A stretch of 64,000 nucleotides of DNA from DSAD01 sp036825155 (GTDB lineage: Bacteria; Desulfobacterota; Desulfomonilia; UBA1062): the NCBI GenBank assembly GCA_036825155.1, contig DAISYU010000001.1:1-64000 (forward strand), read 5' to 3'. The notes below the pieces were generated by a model. It did not search any database. It was not told the DNA's origin and saw only the letters and a list, made by a program, of their open reading frames with translations. Numbering within the stretch: position 1 is the first letter of the stretch; each line of letters begins with the position of its first letter. A program made the translations under genes and the position numbers. Positions 31,535-41,288 of the stretch are shown in pieces.

Positions 31535-34171
31535 TTACTGCGATGAAGTGCTGTTGATCGGGATACGGACCTTTACCGTGGTGCCTTTCCCCCTTTTGCC
31601 GGATATCTGTATATCCCCTCCCCAATCTGAGACACGCTCTTTCATGCCGATGATGCCGAAGGATTTCGGGTTGGCTATCTCCTCTTTTTCAATACCTTTT
31701 CCATTGTCTTTTACCAAGAGATCTATGCTGCCGTCTACCTGATGTAATGAGACAGAGACCCTGGATGCATGGGCGTGACGGGTGATGTTCGTCAATGTTT
31801 CCTGAAAGATGCGGAAGATGGTGGTGGAGAGTTTCGTACTCTTGAGCGTGATCTCCGGGTCTATCGATAGTGTGCATACAATACCTGTTCGTTTCTGAAA
31901 ATCATCTGCCTGCCATTCAATAGCTGCTACCAGGCCGAGTTGATCCAGCAGTGCAGGCCTCAGGTCCATGGAGATCCGCCTGACGGATTCCACCGCAAGG
32001 TCTATATGATCCGAGATCTGGGAGGTCTTGTCGATCAGATCAGTACTGTCCCGGGGGAGTTTCCGTTTCAGAAAGGCCACTTCAAGCTTCAGTCCTGTCA
32101 GTTCCTGTCCAAGGTCATCGTGGATTTCCCTGGAGATACGGGTTCTCTCCGCCTCCCTGGTTTCCTGAAGGTTTTTGTACAGGTCTCTGAGCTGTTTCTG
32201 GGAATGTTTTAATTGTTCCTCCATGTTCTTGCGGTCGGTGATATCCCTGCTTACGGAGAGGATGCATTCTTCTCCGCCGAATTCAAACATTTCGGCAGAC
32301 CACAGCATAGTCAATATGGTGCCCTGTTTTGTGCGGAAGTTCACCTCCTCGTTGCTGATTCCTCCGTGTTCCCTGATCTTTTGTTTCACAATATCGCGGT
32401 CTTCCTTGTGTTCCCATATACCAAGTTCAAGTGAAGAGCGGCCGATGACTTCTTCGATGGAGAACCCGGAATGTTCCATGAAGGCCTCGTTCACATCTAT
32501 ATAGATGCCGTCCTTGAGCGTGGAGATCGAGATCCAGTCCGGGCTTGCATGGAAGGCCTTGGAGAATTTCTCCTCGCTCCTGCGAAGCTCCTGTTGAGCC
32601 CTTTTCTGTGCCGTCGTATCAGCGATAAAACCTTCCAGTGCCACAAGATCTCCTTGCTGATTAAAGATCCCGATCCCCTGCTCCCAGACCCATCTTTCAC
32701 GGCCGTCAGCAGTGATGATGCGATAGTCCATCTGAAAATGTTTTTTCTCTTTCAATCCTGCCTGCACACTCTCCCATACCATGTCGCGATCATCCGGGTG
32801 TATGACTTCTCCATACGGGATCACCTTGTTGCCGATCAGGTCGTACGGGCTGTATCCGGTCAGAAGATAGCTCCCCTCGCTGATGAATTCCATGGTCCAG
32901 TCCCTGTCGTTTCTGCACCGGTACGCCATACCCGGGAGGTTTCCCATCAGGGTCATCAGTGCCCGCTGACGTTCTTCAAGCTCCTGTTCTGCTATCTTGC
33001 GCGCAGTCTCGTCACTGTAGACCGCAACGATATCTCCTGAAGGAAGCTTGTAGACAAAATTCTCCCGCCACCCCTCGACGTGGGCATCCTTGTACAGGGA
33101 TATGGGGAAATGCTCTGATTTGCCGGTTTTGTATACCCGTTGAAAGACATCAAACAGGCCGAACTCCTTGATGGAGGGAAACACCTCGAGTACGCTCTTG
33201 CCGAGTACGTCTTCTTTCTTAATATTGTCTATTCTTTCAGCAGCTGTATTGATATCCGCGAATATGAAGTCGGCTCCGTCGGAAATGGTTTTATACGCAA
33301 CAATTCCGTTTATGGAGTGCAGAAACATATTGCGGTACTTGGCCTCGGTCTCGATCAGCAGATCTTTTGCCTTCTTTCGATCGGTTATATCTATGGCCAT
33401 GGAAAGGATATGCGGTTCGTCCAGATATGTGATGGTCTCTGCTGAAAACAGGAAGGTCCTGAGGTTGCCGGCAGAATCACGGAGTTCTACCTCGAGATTC
33501 CTGACCGAGCCTTTTTTCAGTACAGTCTGAACTACTTTGTCCCGTTGTTCAGGGTGTACCCAGATATTGTGTTTGAGGAGAGACTTTCCAATAATGTCAT
33601 CAGCCTTGTATCCGGTAACGTTGTAAAAGGCCTCGTTTGCCTGAATGACTATGCCGTCGGATATTGTGGTGATGGCAGCCGGGATGGGATTGAAATAGAA
33701 ACTTTTGTAAAACAGGTCCTGTGCTCTGGCGCGTTCTGAGATATTGAGCATGAGAACAGCCACGGCGAAGAAACCGATGATTATGATGAGAATGGTCTCA
33801 ACAACTGCTTCGTATATGTTGACCGGGGTCTTTTCACCTCCCAGGAGAAGATACGGTATATCGATGAGTTCATTGAGCCATATAACCAGACACAATCCCA
33901 GGAATGATACGATTATTGAGATCAGAATATGTCTGGTTCTTTTCAGTTCCTTGTATGCCCCTTTTTGGGGAATGAACCAGGAAATGGTGAGGAAGCCCAC
34001 CATTGCGATCAGCACGGTTTCGATGATTGCTTCAAGCCAGTTAACCGGCGATTTCTCGACACCATAAAAGATTCCGGGGAAATCGATCAGTTCGTCGATC
34101 CAGACAAGGGCCATGAGCAGAACAAAGACATATACGAGTTTCATTCGGATTGAAGGATTCGTTTTCTGCAT
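31535..34171 (-). CDS. Multi-PAS hybrid-free sensor histidine kinase with duplicated membrane module
   Basis: An 878-residue membrane kinase. Residues 1-145 hold four predicted membrane segments forming a tandem duplication: residues 24-61 and 98-135 both read W-I/L-D/N-ELID, then P, a loop, EK-S/T-PVN, and E-A-I/V-x-ET-x-LI-x-GF. Four PAS domains follow (about 155-270, 280-390, 400-520, 530-650). The C-terminus is of the NarL-partner type: HisKA_3 (H in EIHDDLGQE, about 675) and an ATPase domain with N-box FQETLTNITRHAHA and DNGKGI. No receiver is fused. The best partner nearby is the LuxR-type regulator at 50658, which lacks its phosphoacceptor, so a partner elsewhere is expected. Confidence 0.9.
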   Translation of the reverse strand: MQKTNPSIRMKLVYVFVLLMALVWIDELIDFPGIFYGVEKSPVNWLEAIIETVLIAMVGFLTISWFIPQKGAYKELKRTRHILISIIVSFLGLCLVIWLNELIDIPYLLLGGEKTPVNIYEAVVETILIIIIGFFAVAVLMLNISERARAQDLFYKSFYFNPIPAAITTISDGIVIQANEAFYNVTGYKADDIIGKSLLKHNIWVHPEQRDKVVQTVLKKGSVRNLEVELRDSAGNLRTFLFSAETITYLDEPHILSMAIDITDRKKAKDLLIETEAKYRNMFLHSINGIVAYKTISDGADFIFADINTAAERIDNIKKEDVLGKSVLEVFPSIKEFGLFDVFQRVYKTGKSEHFPISLYKDAHVEGWRENFVYKLPSGDIVAVYSDETARKIAEQELEERQRALMTLMGNLPGMAYRCRNDRDWTMEFISEGSYLLTGYSPYDLIGNKVIPYGEVIHPDDRDMVWESVQAGLKEKKHFQMDYRIITADGRERWVWEQGIGIFNQQGDLVALEGFIADTTAQKRAQQELRRSEEKFSKAFHASPDWISISTLKDGIYIDVNEAFMEHSGFSIEEVIGRSSLELGIWEHKEDRDIVKQKIREHGGISNEEVNFRTKQGTILTMLWSAEMFEFGGEECILSVSRDITDRKNMEEQLKHSQKQLRDLYKNLQETREAERTRISREIHDDLGQELTGLKLEVAFLKRKLPRDSTDLIDKTSQISDHIDLAVESVRRISMDLRPALLDQLGLVAAIEWQADDFQKRTGIVCTLSIDPEITLKSTKLSTTIFRIFQETLTNITRHAHASRVSVSLHQVDGSIDLLVKDNGKGIEKEEIANPKSFGIIGMKERVSDWGGDIQISGKRGKGTTVKVRIPINSTSSQ

Positions 34172-34533
34172 ACGTATCTATCCAGTCCCTGTCAGTCAGG
34201 TTTTGAACTCTCCCAAATAACACATGAATGAATGAAGGTCAGCACTATGCAAAAATCTCCCTCATGTTTTAAAATTTCATCATCCCTTTATTAATGGAGT
34301 AATGTCGAAACCCCTTGAAATCAATACCATGGAAAAAATGGTATACCTCATCAGTAAATACTGACGGGGGGACTGCAGCATCATATTGTGACAATCTGCA
34401 ATTTTCTCAACGCGAAGGCTTGCTTGTACATGGCTTTTTGCTAATATTGAATACAAGCGGTTCAGCAGGGCATCCATCTGATGAGCCCTGAATGTATGAA
34501 ATCCACATGAAATATAGTTGGGAGGTTTTTCCG
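34172..34533. other. Divergent intergenic region
   Basis: About 360 bases between the histidine kinase (leftward) and serine hydrolase (rightward), AT-rich in its left half. No gene or clear regulatory element was found beyond the GGGAGG ribosome binding site at 34520-34525. Confidence 0.4.
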
Positions 34534-36342
34534 ATGAGGAGTGCGGGAAGAAAGAGATCGTTCATAATCGTCGCTGCTTGTCTCCTGGTCATTGCAATCC
34601 TGCCTGTCGGGTGCACCTCTCTGCCTGAGCGCCCTGATTTCACCGGGGAGAAAGACTATGAAGGAGTCATCAGGCATCTCAATACCTACATTGCAAAGTC
34701 TATGAAAAAGAACAAGGTGATCGGTTTGAGCTTAGCCCTGGTGGACGACCAGGAGATTATCTTTGCAAGGGGGTTTGGATACGCTGATAAAGAAAACGAG
34801 GTGCCTGCCACAAAGAATACCGTCTATCGTGCCGGTTCTATTTCAAAGCTCTTTACCGCAACAGCCGTGATGCAGCTCGCTCAATCCGGCATGGTCGATA
34901 TTGATGTCCCAATCCATAACTATATTCCGGAGTTTTCCATCCAAACGCGCTTTAGTGATGCAGGGGAGATAACACCACGGAACATCATGACGCATCATTC
35001 AGGACTTCCTTCAGACTATATCAGCGGTATGTTCACGCAGGAGCCGGAGGATCTCGAGCAGTTCCTTCCCAGGCTGAAAGACGAATACACCGCATTTCCT
35101 CCTGATCTTGTCTTCTGCTATTCCAATCTTGGTGTGGGCATCCTGGGTCCCTTGATCGAGAGGATCAGTAAGAAAGGGTATGTCGATTACATGAATGAGG
35201 AAGTGCTTGCGCCCCTGGGTATGATCAATTCATCGTTTGTAAGGCAGTATGATTCCGAAGCGCTCATTGCTAAAGGGTACTACAAGAAAAAAGAGCAGGA
35301 GCAGTATGCGCTGCGCGATATGCCCGCCGGGTCCCTGTATTCGAATGTACTTGATCTGAGCCGTTTCATCCAGATGGTCTTTGCGCAGGGCAGGTCAGGG
35401 GACCGGCAGATTCTGGCCCCGGAAACACTTCATGAGATGCTCAAGGTACAGAATCGGGGCTGCGCTTTGGATATGGATTTGAAGACCGGCCTGGCCTGGA
35501 TGATCGAGGAAGATGGAGGAGTAGGGACCATCATCTCCCACAATGGAGGGATCGGAACATTTTTCAGCACTATGTTTGCCGTTCCTGAGCAGAAGATTGC
35601 AGCAATCGTGCTCACCAATAGTGCCGAAGGTGCTGTTGTATCCGGTGAGGTATGCATGGAGGCCCTGAAGTCCCTGTACGAGGCAAAAACCGGCAGGATT
35701 GTCCCGGAAAAGAAGATCCGTGCTGCTAAAAGTACACTGGCTGAAGACGAGATGAGACAGTATGAGGGGCACTATGACACAACCATGGGGTTTGTGTCTG
35801 TGAGCGTTGAAGGGAAAAGACTTGTCGTGCATACGGGCGATCGGTTATTTCTCCTGATCCCGCACCACGATGGTACCTTCACCGTCAAGTATCTCCTGTT
35901 CGGATTCATCCCGATAGAAGTTTCTCCCTTTCAAAAGCTTGGTATTGCATTTGACGATATTGCAGGATACCGGGTTGTTACCGCAATAAGGGGAAATGAA
36001 CGCCTTCTTATGGGTACGCGTATCGAGCCGGTCCCGATACCTGCTGCCTGGCATGACAGACTGGGGAGGTATGAGAATGCCGGTCATGGGCAGGACGGCA
36101 TCTATGTGAAGAGTATCGAGCTGCGAAGGGATGATGAATTCCTGTGTGCCGATGTCACCTGCACGCATCTCGAAGATGATACGATGACCCTGGCACTCAT
36201 GCCTGTAGGCGAGACCCAGGCAGTCGTGATGGGGCTTGGAAGGAACAGGGGGGAGACATACAACTTCACAGGTTCAGGCGATTCGGCGAGACTCCATGTG
36301 TACGGATACGATTTCCTGTCTGACCATCAGGATCAGGAGTGA
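34534..36342 (+). CDS. Beta-lactamase-family serine hydrolase lipoprotein
   Basis: A 602-residue exported lipoprotein of the class C beta-lactamase / penicillin-binding protein superfamily. The signal ends at lipobox PVGC (Cys27). The serine motif SISK gives Ser102 and Lys105, and a YSN motif (in FCYSNLGVG, about residue 206) supplies the conserved Tyr. The hydrolase domain spans about 45-390, followed by about 200 residues of beta-rich domains often seen in such hydrolases. I chose the ATG at 34534, eight bases after GGGAGG. Substrates may be peptides or cell wall fragments; resistance to beta-lactams is not implied. Confidence 0.88.
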   Translation: MRSAGRKRSFIIVAACLLVIAILPVGCTSLPERPDFTGEKDYEGVIRHLNTYIAKSMKKNKVIGLSLALVDDQEIIFARGFGYADKENEVPATKNTVYRAGSISKLFTATAVMQLAQSGMVDIDVPIHNYIPEFSIQTRFSDAGEITPRNIMTHHSGLPSDYISGMFTQEPEDLEQFLPRLKDEYTAFPPDLVFCYSNLGVGILGPLIERISKKGYVDYMNEEVLAPLGMINSSFVRQYDSEALIAKGYYKKKEQEQYALRDMPAGSLYSNVLDLSRFIQMVFAQGRSGDRQILAPETLHEMLKVQNRGCALDMDLKTGLAWMIEEDGGVGTIISHNGGIGTFFSTMFAVPEQKIAAIVLTNSAEGAVVSGEVCMEALKSLYEAKTGRIVPEKKIRAAKSTLAEDEMRQYEGHYDTTMGFVSVSVEGKRLVVHTGDRLFLLIPHHDGTFTVKYLLFGFIPIEVSPFQKLGIAFDDIAGYRVVTAIRGNERLLMGTRIEPVPIPAAWHDRLGRYENAGHGQDGIYVKSIELRRDDEFLCADVTCTHLEDDTMTLALMPVGETQAVVMGLGRNRGETYNFTGSGDSARLHVYGYDFLSDHQDQE

Positions 36343-36487
36343 ATACATAGCGATGGCTTGCGTGTCCCGAGCTTCTGGTTGACAGAGCAGGCATTCTGAG
36401 GAAAAAGAACACTGCAGTCTGAGAATGCACCACTATGATCAGACTGATGCCACATGCAATCGGTAATGACCATCATGAGGAGGCTGC

Positions 36488-37366
36488 ATGAACACGGGTA
36501 TCACCGAAGAGATACGGGAGAAACTCCTGGTCTTTCAGAAGAATGAAATAACGGAATACCATATCTATACCAGACTCGCCCAGCGTATAACCTCTGAAGA
36601 AAACAGCCGGGTCTTAAAAAAGATCGCCCACGAAGAGCTGCAGCATTACAGGGTGTGGAATTCATACACGGGCAAGGATGTACGCCCTGACCGGGTGAAG
36701 ATATGGTTCTACTATCTGATCAGCATGGTTTTCGGGTTTACCTTCGGTATCAAGCTCATGGAACGAGGCGAGGATACTGCACAGGACAGTTATCATCAGC
36801 TCACCGGTGTTATTGAAGAGGCAGAGGATATCATTCGTGAAGAGAGCGAACATGAGGAGGCGTTGATACAGCTGCTCGATGAGGAACGGCTGAGATATAC
36901 CGGATCCATGGTGCTGGGGCTCAACGATGCACTTGTGGAGTTGACGGGCGCCCTGGCAGGGTTCACCCTGGCACTCCAGGATACAAAGCTCATAGCCCTG
37001 ACCGGTTCGATCACGGGTATTGCCGCGGCGCTGTCCATGGCCGCATCAGAGTATCTCTCTACAAAGGCAGAGGAAACGGATAAAAATCCTCTCAAGGCGT
37101 CCACATATACGGGCATAGCGTACATAATGACCGTTCTTGTGCTGATTATGCCGTACCTGATCCTTTCCAACTATTATATCTGCCTGGGCCTCACCCTTTC
37201 TGCTGCAGTACTGATCATCGCCTTCTTCAATTACTACATCTCTGTGGCAAAGGATCTGCCCTTTACGAGCCGTTTTGTCGAGATGGCGGGGCTCTCTCTG
37301 AGTGTTGCCGGGATCAGTTTCCTCATCGGTTTTCTGATGCGCACTATCCTGGGAGTGGATATTTAA
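36488..37366 (+). CDS. MbfA-like fusion of ferritin-like domain and VIT1/CCC1 iron transporter
   Basis: A 292-residue membrane protein. The N-terminal cytoplasmic part (about 1-140) is a ferritin-like helical domain with Glu and Glu-x-x-His ligands (NEITEYHIYTRL, IAHEELQHYRVW, EESEHEEALIQ). The C-terminal part has the VIT1/CCC1 transporter fold with GSMVLGLNDALVELTGALAGF and about five membrane segments. The MbfA family exports iron and protects against iron and peroxide stress. GAGGAGG precedes the ATG. It stands alone. With the ferritin-like protein at 9960 it marks iron detoxification as a function of this organism. Confidence 0.9.
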   Translation: MNTGITEEIREKLLVFQKNEITEYHIYTRLAQRITSEENSRVLKKIAHEELQHYRVWNSYTGKDVRPDRVKIWFYYLISMVFGFTFGIKLMERGEDTAQDSYHQLTGVIEEAEDIIREESEHEEALIQLLDEERLRYTGSMVLGLNDALVELTGALAGFTLALQDTKLIALTGSITGIAAALSMAASEYLSTKAEETDKNPLKASTYTGIAYIMTVLVLIMPYLILSNYYICLGLTLSAAVLIIAFFNYYISVAKDLPFTSRFVEMAGLSLSVAGISFLIGFLMRTILGVDI

Positions 37367-37831
37367 GGTGCACGGATCAATATCCAAAAAAGGATTGCAC
37401 TGAGCACGCTTTATCTGTCGGAGTATCTTTCTATTCTGCGGAAGTTTGCGGCACTACCTGCGCTGAGTTCATTGAGCCTTGCAATATGAGATATAATATT
37501 CTATAGATAAACATCCGTTCATGTCTTGGAGTATATGGTTTTTCAGGTTATTCCAGGATAACAAGACAAGGTGGATGGGCGATATCTACAGTTAAGAGAG
37601 ATAGTTGTCGGCTTCATTCACTGCAGATTATAGTGCTTAAGCATGAGTTTCGTTGTCAGTGTACTGGTGTAGAGGTCTTCTCTGGCGGAAGTGTGGCTCC
37701 GACGGGATTTGTAGGGCATCCGCCGAAGCATGTACCTGTCTGGATCTGTTCCTGTACGAAGCTCTTGGACGACATCAGGTAAGCGAAGCTCACATAGTTA
37801 TTAAAAAATCGGCAGCAATAGGGGGATTGTA
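37367..37831. other. Long leader region upstream of an amino-acid symporter
   Basis: About 465 bases without a gene. A stem GGCGGA (37684-37689) / TCCGCC (37719-37724) is the clearest structure. Symporters of this family are often regulated by glycine riboswitches. The stretch contains GCCGAAG but not the other riboswitch core blocks, so I do not call one. Confidence 0.4.
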
Positions 37832-39184
37832 ATGTTGAAGGGCATTTTGGACGCAGTTGGTGGATTTGTGTGGGGTCCGGTGACCATTGTTCTTCTCGTG
37901 GGAACCGGTGTTTTTATTACCCTTCTGGTGAAGGTGATCCAGGTTCGCAGGTTTGTCTATGCATGGAAGCTCATATCCGGCAAGTTCGACAATCCTGAAG
38001 ACAAAGGGGAGATCACCCATTTCCAGGCGCTGTCTGCGGCGCTCTCGGCAACGATCGGAACCGGTAATATTGCGGGCGTCGGTACTGCAGTGGCTCTCGG
38101 AGGTCCCGGAGCGATCTTCTGGATGTGGGTCACGGCTGTCTTCGGTATGGGACTCAAATATGCCGAGTGTCTTCTCTCTCTGAATTTCAGGGTGATTCAT
38201 GAAGACGGGACCGTAGGCGCGGGGCCCATGTACTACCTTGAACGGGGGTTGGGGCAGAAATGGCTGGGAGTTCTGTTTGCACTGTTCGCCACCATAGCAT
38301 CATTCGGGATAGGGAATATGGTGCAGGCAAATTCAGTAGCCGAACCGGTGCTCACCTATTTCGGCGTCCCGAAAATCGTGACAGGCCTTATCATCGGCGG
38401 ACTCGTCTTTGCCGTTATTGTCGGCGGCATCAAACGGATCGGACAGGTCGCCAGCAGACTTGTGCCTTTCATGTCCATCTTTTACGTACTCGGTGCCCTC
38501 GTCGTGGTCTTTACGCAGATTGAAGGCGTACCTGCCGCATTTGCCCTTATATTCCACGATGCTTTCACCGGAACAGCTGCCACAGGAGGATTTGCAGGGG
38601 CTGCGGTTGCGCAGGCCATCCGTTTCGGTGTTGCACGGGGTGTATTTTCCAATGAAGCAGGTCTCGGGAGCGCCCCCATTGCGCACGGTGCTGCACAGAC
38701 GGAAGAGCCGGTCCGCGAGGGTCTGGTTGCAATGCTTGGTCCGTTCATCGACACCATCGTGATCTGTACCATGACAGGACTGGTCATTGTCCTGACCGGT
38801 GCATACACCGAGGGACTGACCGGTGCAGACCTGACCGCACGAGGATTCAACATCGGGCTGCCCGGACCCGGCGGATACATCGTTGCAGTCGGTATCATCT
38901 TCTTTGCTTTCTCTACCGCAATCAGCTGGTCTTACTACGGCGATCGCTGTGTCGACTATCTCTTCGGACAGAAGATGGTTACCCCGTACCGGATACTCTA
39001 CTGTATTCTGCTTCCGGTTGGAGCGGCAGTGCAGTTGGAGCTGGTGTGGACCATTTCCGATATCATGAATGCACTCATGGCATGGCCGAACCTTATCGGA
39101 CTGATCTTCTTGAGCCCGTTTATCTTAAAGAAGACAAAGGAATACTTCAGCGACGAGAGCAGGGTATATCCGTTTAAGAAGTAA
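37832..39184 (+). CDS. Sodium:alanine/glycine symporter (AGCS family)
   Basis: A 450-residue inner-membrane transporter with about ten segments, which takes up alanine or glycine with sodium. The family signature PGAIFWMWVTAVFG (about 91-104) and the GTGNIAGVGTAVALGG segment (about 74-89) are exact. It stands alone after a long leader and ends in a hairpin before the convergent wtpC-like gene. Amino-acid fermentation or osmotic use of alanine is possible. Confidence 0.93.
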   Translation: MLKGILDAVGGFVWGPVTIVLLVGTGVFITLLVKVIQVRRFVYAWKLISGKFDNPEDKGEITHFQALSAALSATIGTGNIAGVGTAVALGGPGAIFWMWVTAVFGMGLKYAECLLSLNFRVIHEDGTVGAGPMYYLERGLGQKWLGVLFALFATIASFGIGNMVQANSVAEPVLTYFGVPKIVTGLIIGGLVFAVIVGGIKRIGQVASRLVPFMSIFYVLGALVVVFTQIEGVPAAFALIFHDAFTGTAATGGFAGAAVAQAIRFGVARGVFSNEAGLGSAPIAHGAAQTEEPVREGLVAMLGPFIDTIVICTMTGLVIVLTGAYTEGLTGADLTARGFNIGLPGPGGYIVAVGIIFFAFSTAISWSYYGDRCVDYLFGQKMVTPYRILYCILLPVGAAVQLELVWTISDIMNALMAWPNLIGLIFLSPFILKKTKEYFSDESRVYPFKK

Positions 39185-39261
39185 AGATATACAAAAGGTT
39201 CCATAATCGATACGCCAGTGCGCGCGTGCGACAGCGTTATCGAGATGCCTGCGTAGTACAC

Positions 39262-39292
39262 GAGAGGGGCTGTTTTTTTAACAGGCCCTCTC
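39262..39292. terminator. Bidirectional terminator-like hairpin
   Basis: GAGAGGGGCTGTT and AACAGGCCCTCTC form a 13-bp stem with one mismatch around TTTTT. It lies between the convergent symporter and wtpC-like genes. Confidence 0.65.
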
Positions 39293-39364
39293 TTCATATG
39301 ACATGAATTCCTGCGGATGCGCTCCAAGCTGTTCAGGCCCGACTCTCAACACGCTGGAGTTGGA

Positions 39365-40402
39365 CTAGAAGATGTGCACGGCTGATGCCTTGAATGAGAT
39401 GAAGACTTCCAGGCCTTCTTTGATACCCAATTCTATGAGAGACGACTTGGTAAGCAGTGACTTGAAGAGTACCCCGCCTGAAATGACATGGATTTCATAG
39501 GAAAATCCCTGGTCGATTATTCTGCCCACCGTGCCTTTAAACATGTTCCTCATGCTTGAATCCAGGCAGGTATGGCTGATGATGATGTCTTCGGGTCTGA
39601 CAGCCAGGTAGCCGGTAGGGTTGGGATGGGGAGATGGTATCTCGAACGAGAGGTCTTCGACCTGAGCGCTTTTGCTGGAGAACCGGGCGGAAAAGATATT
39701 CTTCATGCCCACGAAATCTGCAACGAAGGTGGATTCCGGGCGGTTGAAGATGTCCTGAATGCACCCGCTCTGTTCGATCCTTCCCTGGTTCATGATGGCG
39801 GCGCGATCCCCCAGCGACAGGGCTTCTGCAAAATCGTGCGTAACCATCAGGAATGTGATGTGGGAAGTCTCGTGAAGGGTCTTGAGCATGTGACGGATCT
39901 CTTCCCTGAAATTGGGGTCCAGGGCGGATAAGGGCTCATCGAGAAGGATCACCTTCGGGCTCACCATCAACGCACGGGCAAGGGCGACACGCTGGAGTTC
40001 GCCCCCGCTCAGGGTTCCCGGATATCGCTTCAGGAGGTGAGATATATTCAATTGATCGATCAGTCTTGAAAACCTGTTGCGTGCCGTGTCCTTGTCAATA
40101 TGGTGAAAATGCACCCCGTAGGTGATATTCTTTTCCACGCTGAGGTGGGGGAACAGGGCATAGTCCTGGTACACGATACTGATTCCACGCCTCTCGGGAG
40201 GCAGTCTTGTGATGTCGTGACCGTCTATGAATATCTTCCCGGACCTGGGAGCGACGAGGCCGACAATCGCCTCCAAAAGAACAGTCTTTCCCGCACCGGT
40301 GGGACCCATGAGTACGAAGAATTCGTTCTTTTTTATCGCGAGGCTGATGTCCTGGAGATGAAATTCTCCCAGATGAATGTTAAGGCCTTCTGTGCGAATC
40401 AT
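39365..40402 (-). CDS. wtpC: Tungstate/molybdate ABC transporter ATP-binding protein
   Basis: The ATPase of an oxyanion importer, 345 residues. Walker A GPTGAGKT (33-40), signature LSGGELQRVALARAL and Walker B VILLDEPLSALD are intact, and a C-terminal domain of about 110 residues resembles the molybdate/TOBE regulatory fold. The stop codon of the permease gene overlaps its ATG (ATGA), so the two are translationally coupled. I chose this start over the ORF's GTG/ATG-like upstream positions for that reason. It forms an operon with the permease and binding protein; the order binding protein, permease, ATPase fits WtpABC. Confidence 0.9.
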   Translation of the reverse strand: MIRTEGLNIHLGEFHLQDISLAIKKNEFFVLMGPTGAGKTVLLEAIVGLVAPRSGKIFIDGHDITRLPPERRGISIVYQDYALFPHLSVEKNITYGVHFHHIDKDTARNRFSRLIDQLNISHLLKRYPGTLSGGELQRVALARALMVSPKVILLDEPLSALDPNFREEIRHMLKTLHETSHITFLMVTHDFAEALSLGDRAAIMNQGRIEQSGCIQDIFNRPESTFVADFVGMKNIFSARFSSKSAQVEDLSFEIPSPHPNPTGYLAVRPEDIIISHTCLDSSMRNMFKGTVGRIIDQGFSYEIHVISGGVLFKSLLTKSSLIELGIKEGLEVFISFKASAVHIF

Positions 40403-41184
40403 TTTCCGCCTTTCTTGGGCAGTGCCATAAGCCGCAGGATCAGGAACAGCGCGAGGCACAGACAGATAAGCCATACCGCCACGGGCTGCGAGTATTTCAG
40501 ACCGTACGCCTCGAAGCGTTCATAGATCATCACAGGGGCGATCATGGGGTGGTAGGCGACAATGACGACGGCACCGAACTCGCTGATGGCCCGGGCACAG
40601 CACATGATGAATCCCACGAGCATGCTGCGCCAGGCAAGGGGAAAGGTGATCCGGCAGAAGGTGCTGAACATGGATGCCCCGAGACTGCGTGAGACGTTCT
40701 CGAGCCTCGGGGATATGCTCTCGAACCCGTCCTTGACCGCATTGATGTAGAACGGCATGCCCACAAAGGTAAGCACGGTGATAATACCTGTGACACTTCC
40801 CATGACCCGGATACCTAACTCATACATGATCTGCCCGAGCCAGTGGTTCTTCCCTGCCACGGACAATATGGCGATACCCACCACCGGGTGAGGGATGACT
40901 ATGGGCAGGTCGATGATGCTCTCAACAAGCCGTTTGCCCGTAAAGTCAGTCCTGGCAAGGATATACGCCAGGGGGGTTCCGAACAGAAAGGAGATGCCTG
41001 CAGCACTCAGTGCCGTGTAGATGCTCAGCCAGATGGAACGGACAACGTCCTTGTCCTGTATGGTTTCACCCATCATGGCCAGCGACGGGGCAGTGATCAT
41101 CTGGATCAGGGGGAGCAGGATAAACGCCATGATCACGACGCCGCACGATATGGTGATCCAGAAGAATGGTTCTTTTCTCGTCAT
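40399..41184 (-). CDS. wtpB: Tungstate/molybdate ABC transporter permease
   Basis: The membrane subunit, 261 residues, with about six helices. The EAA-loop motif (SRSLGASMFSTFCRITFPLAW) docks onto the ATPase. The start is uncertain: ATG at 41184 has no good ribosome binding site, and an upstream GTG at 41223 lies inside a strong hairpin, so I prefer the ATG. Homologous to WtpB/ModB. It follows the binding-protein gene after a 41221-41260 hairpin that could lower permease expression relative to the binding protein. Confidence 0.85.
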   Translation of the reverse strand: MTRKEPFFWITISCGVVIMAFILLPLIQMITAPSLAMMGETIQDKDVVRSIWLSIYTALSAAGISFLFGTPLAYILARTDFTGKRLVESIIDLPIVIPHPVVGIAILSVAGKNHWLGQIMYELGIRVMGSVTGIITVLTFVGMPFYINAVKDGFESISPRLENVSRSLGASMFSTFCRITFPLAWRSMLVGFIMCCARAISEFGAVVIVAYHPMIAPVMIYERFEAYGLKYSQPVAVWLICLCLALFLILRLMALPKKGGK

Positions 41185-41220
41185 GGAGGTCAGCTGTATT
41201 ATTCTGATACCTTGAGTAAA

Positions 41221-41260
41221 CACATAAAGGCTGCCTGCCGTAACCGGCAGCCTTCATGTG
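41221..41260 (-). terminator. Intercistronic hairpin between wtpA and wtpB
   Basis: CACATAAAGGCTGCC and GGCAGCCTTCATGTG form a 15-bp stem with one mismatch around TGCCGTAACC. Its place, after the binding-protein gene and before the permease gene, suits partial termination or mRNA stabilisation that yields more binding protein. No T run. Confidence 0.65.
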
Positions 41261-41288
41261 TGAAACACTAAGGTATTGAGCGCCGTGT

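Noticed and set aside
37680..37760. Glycine riboswitch before the alanine/glycine symporter
   Set aside because: Only one short block matches; the second half of the conserved core is absent.
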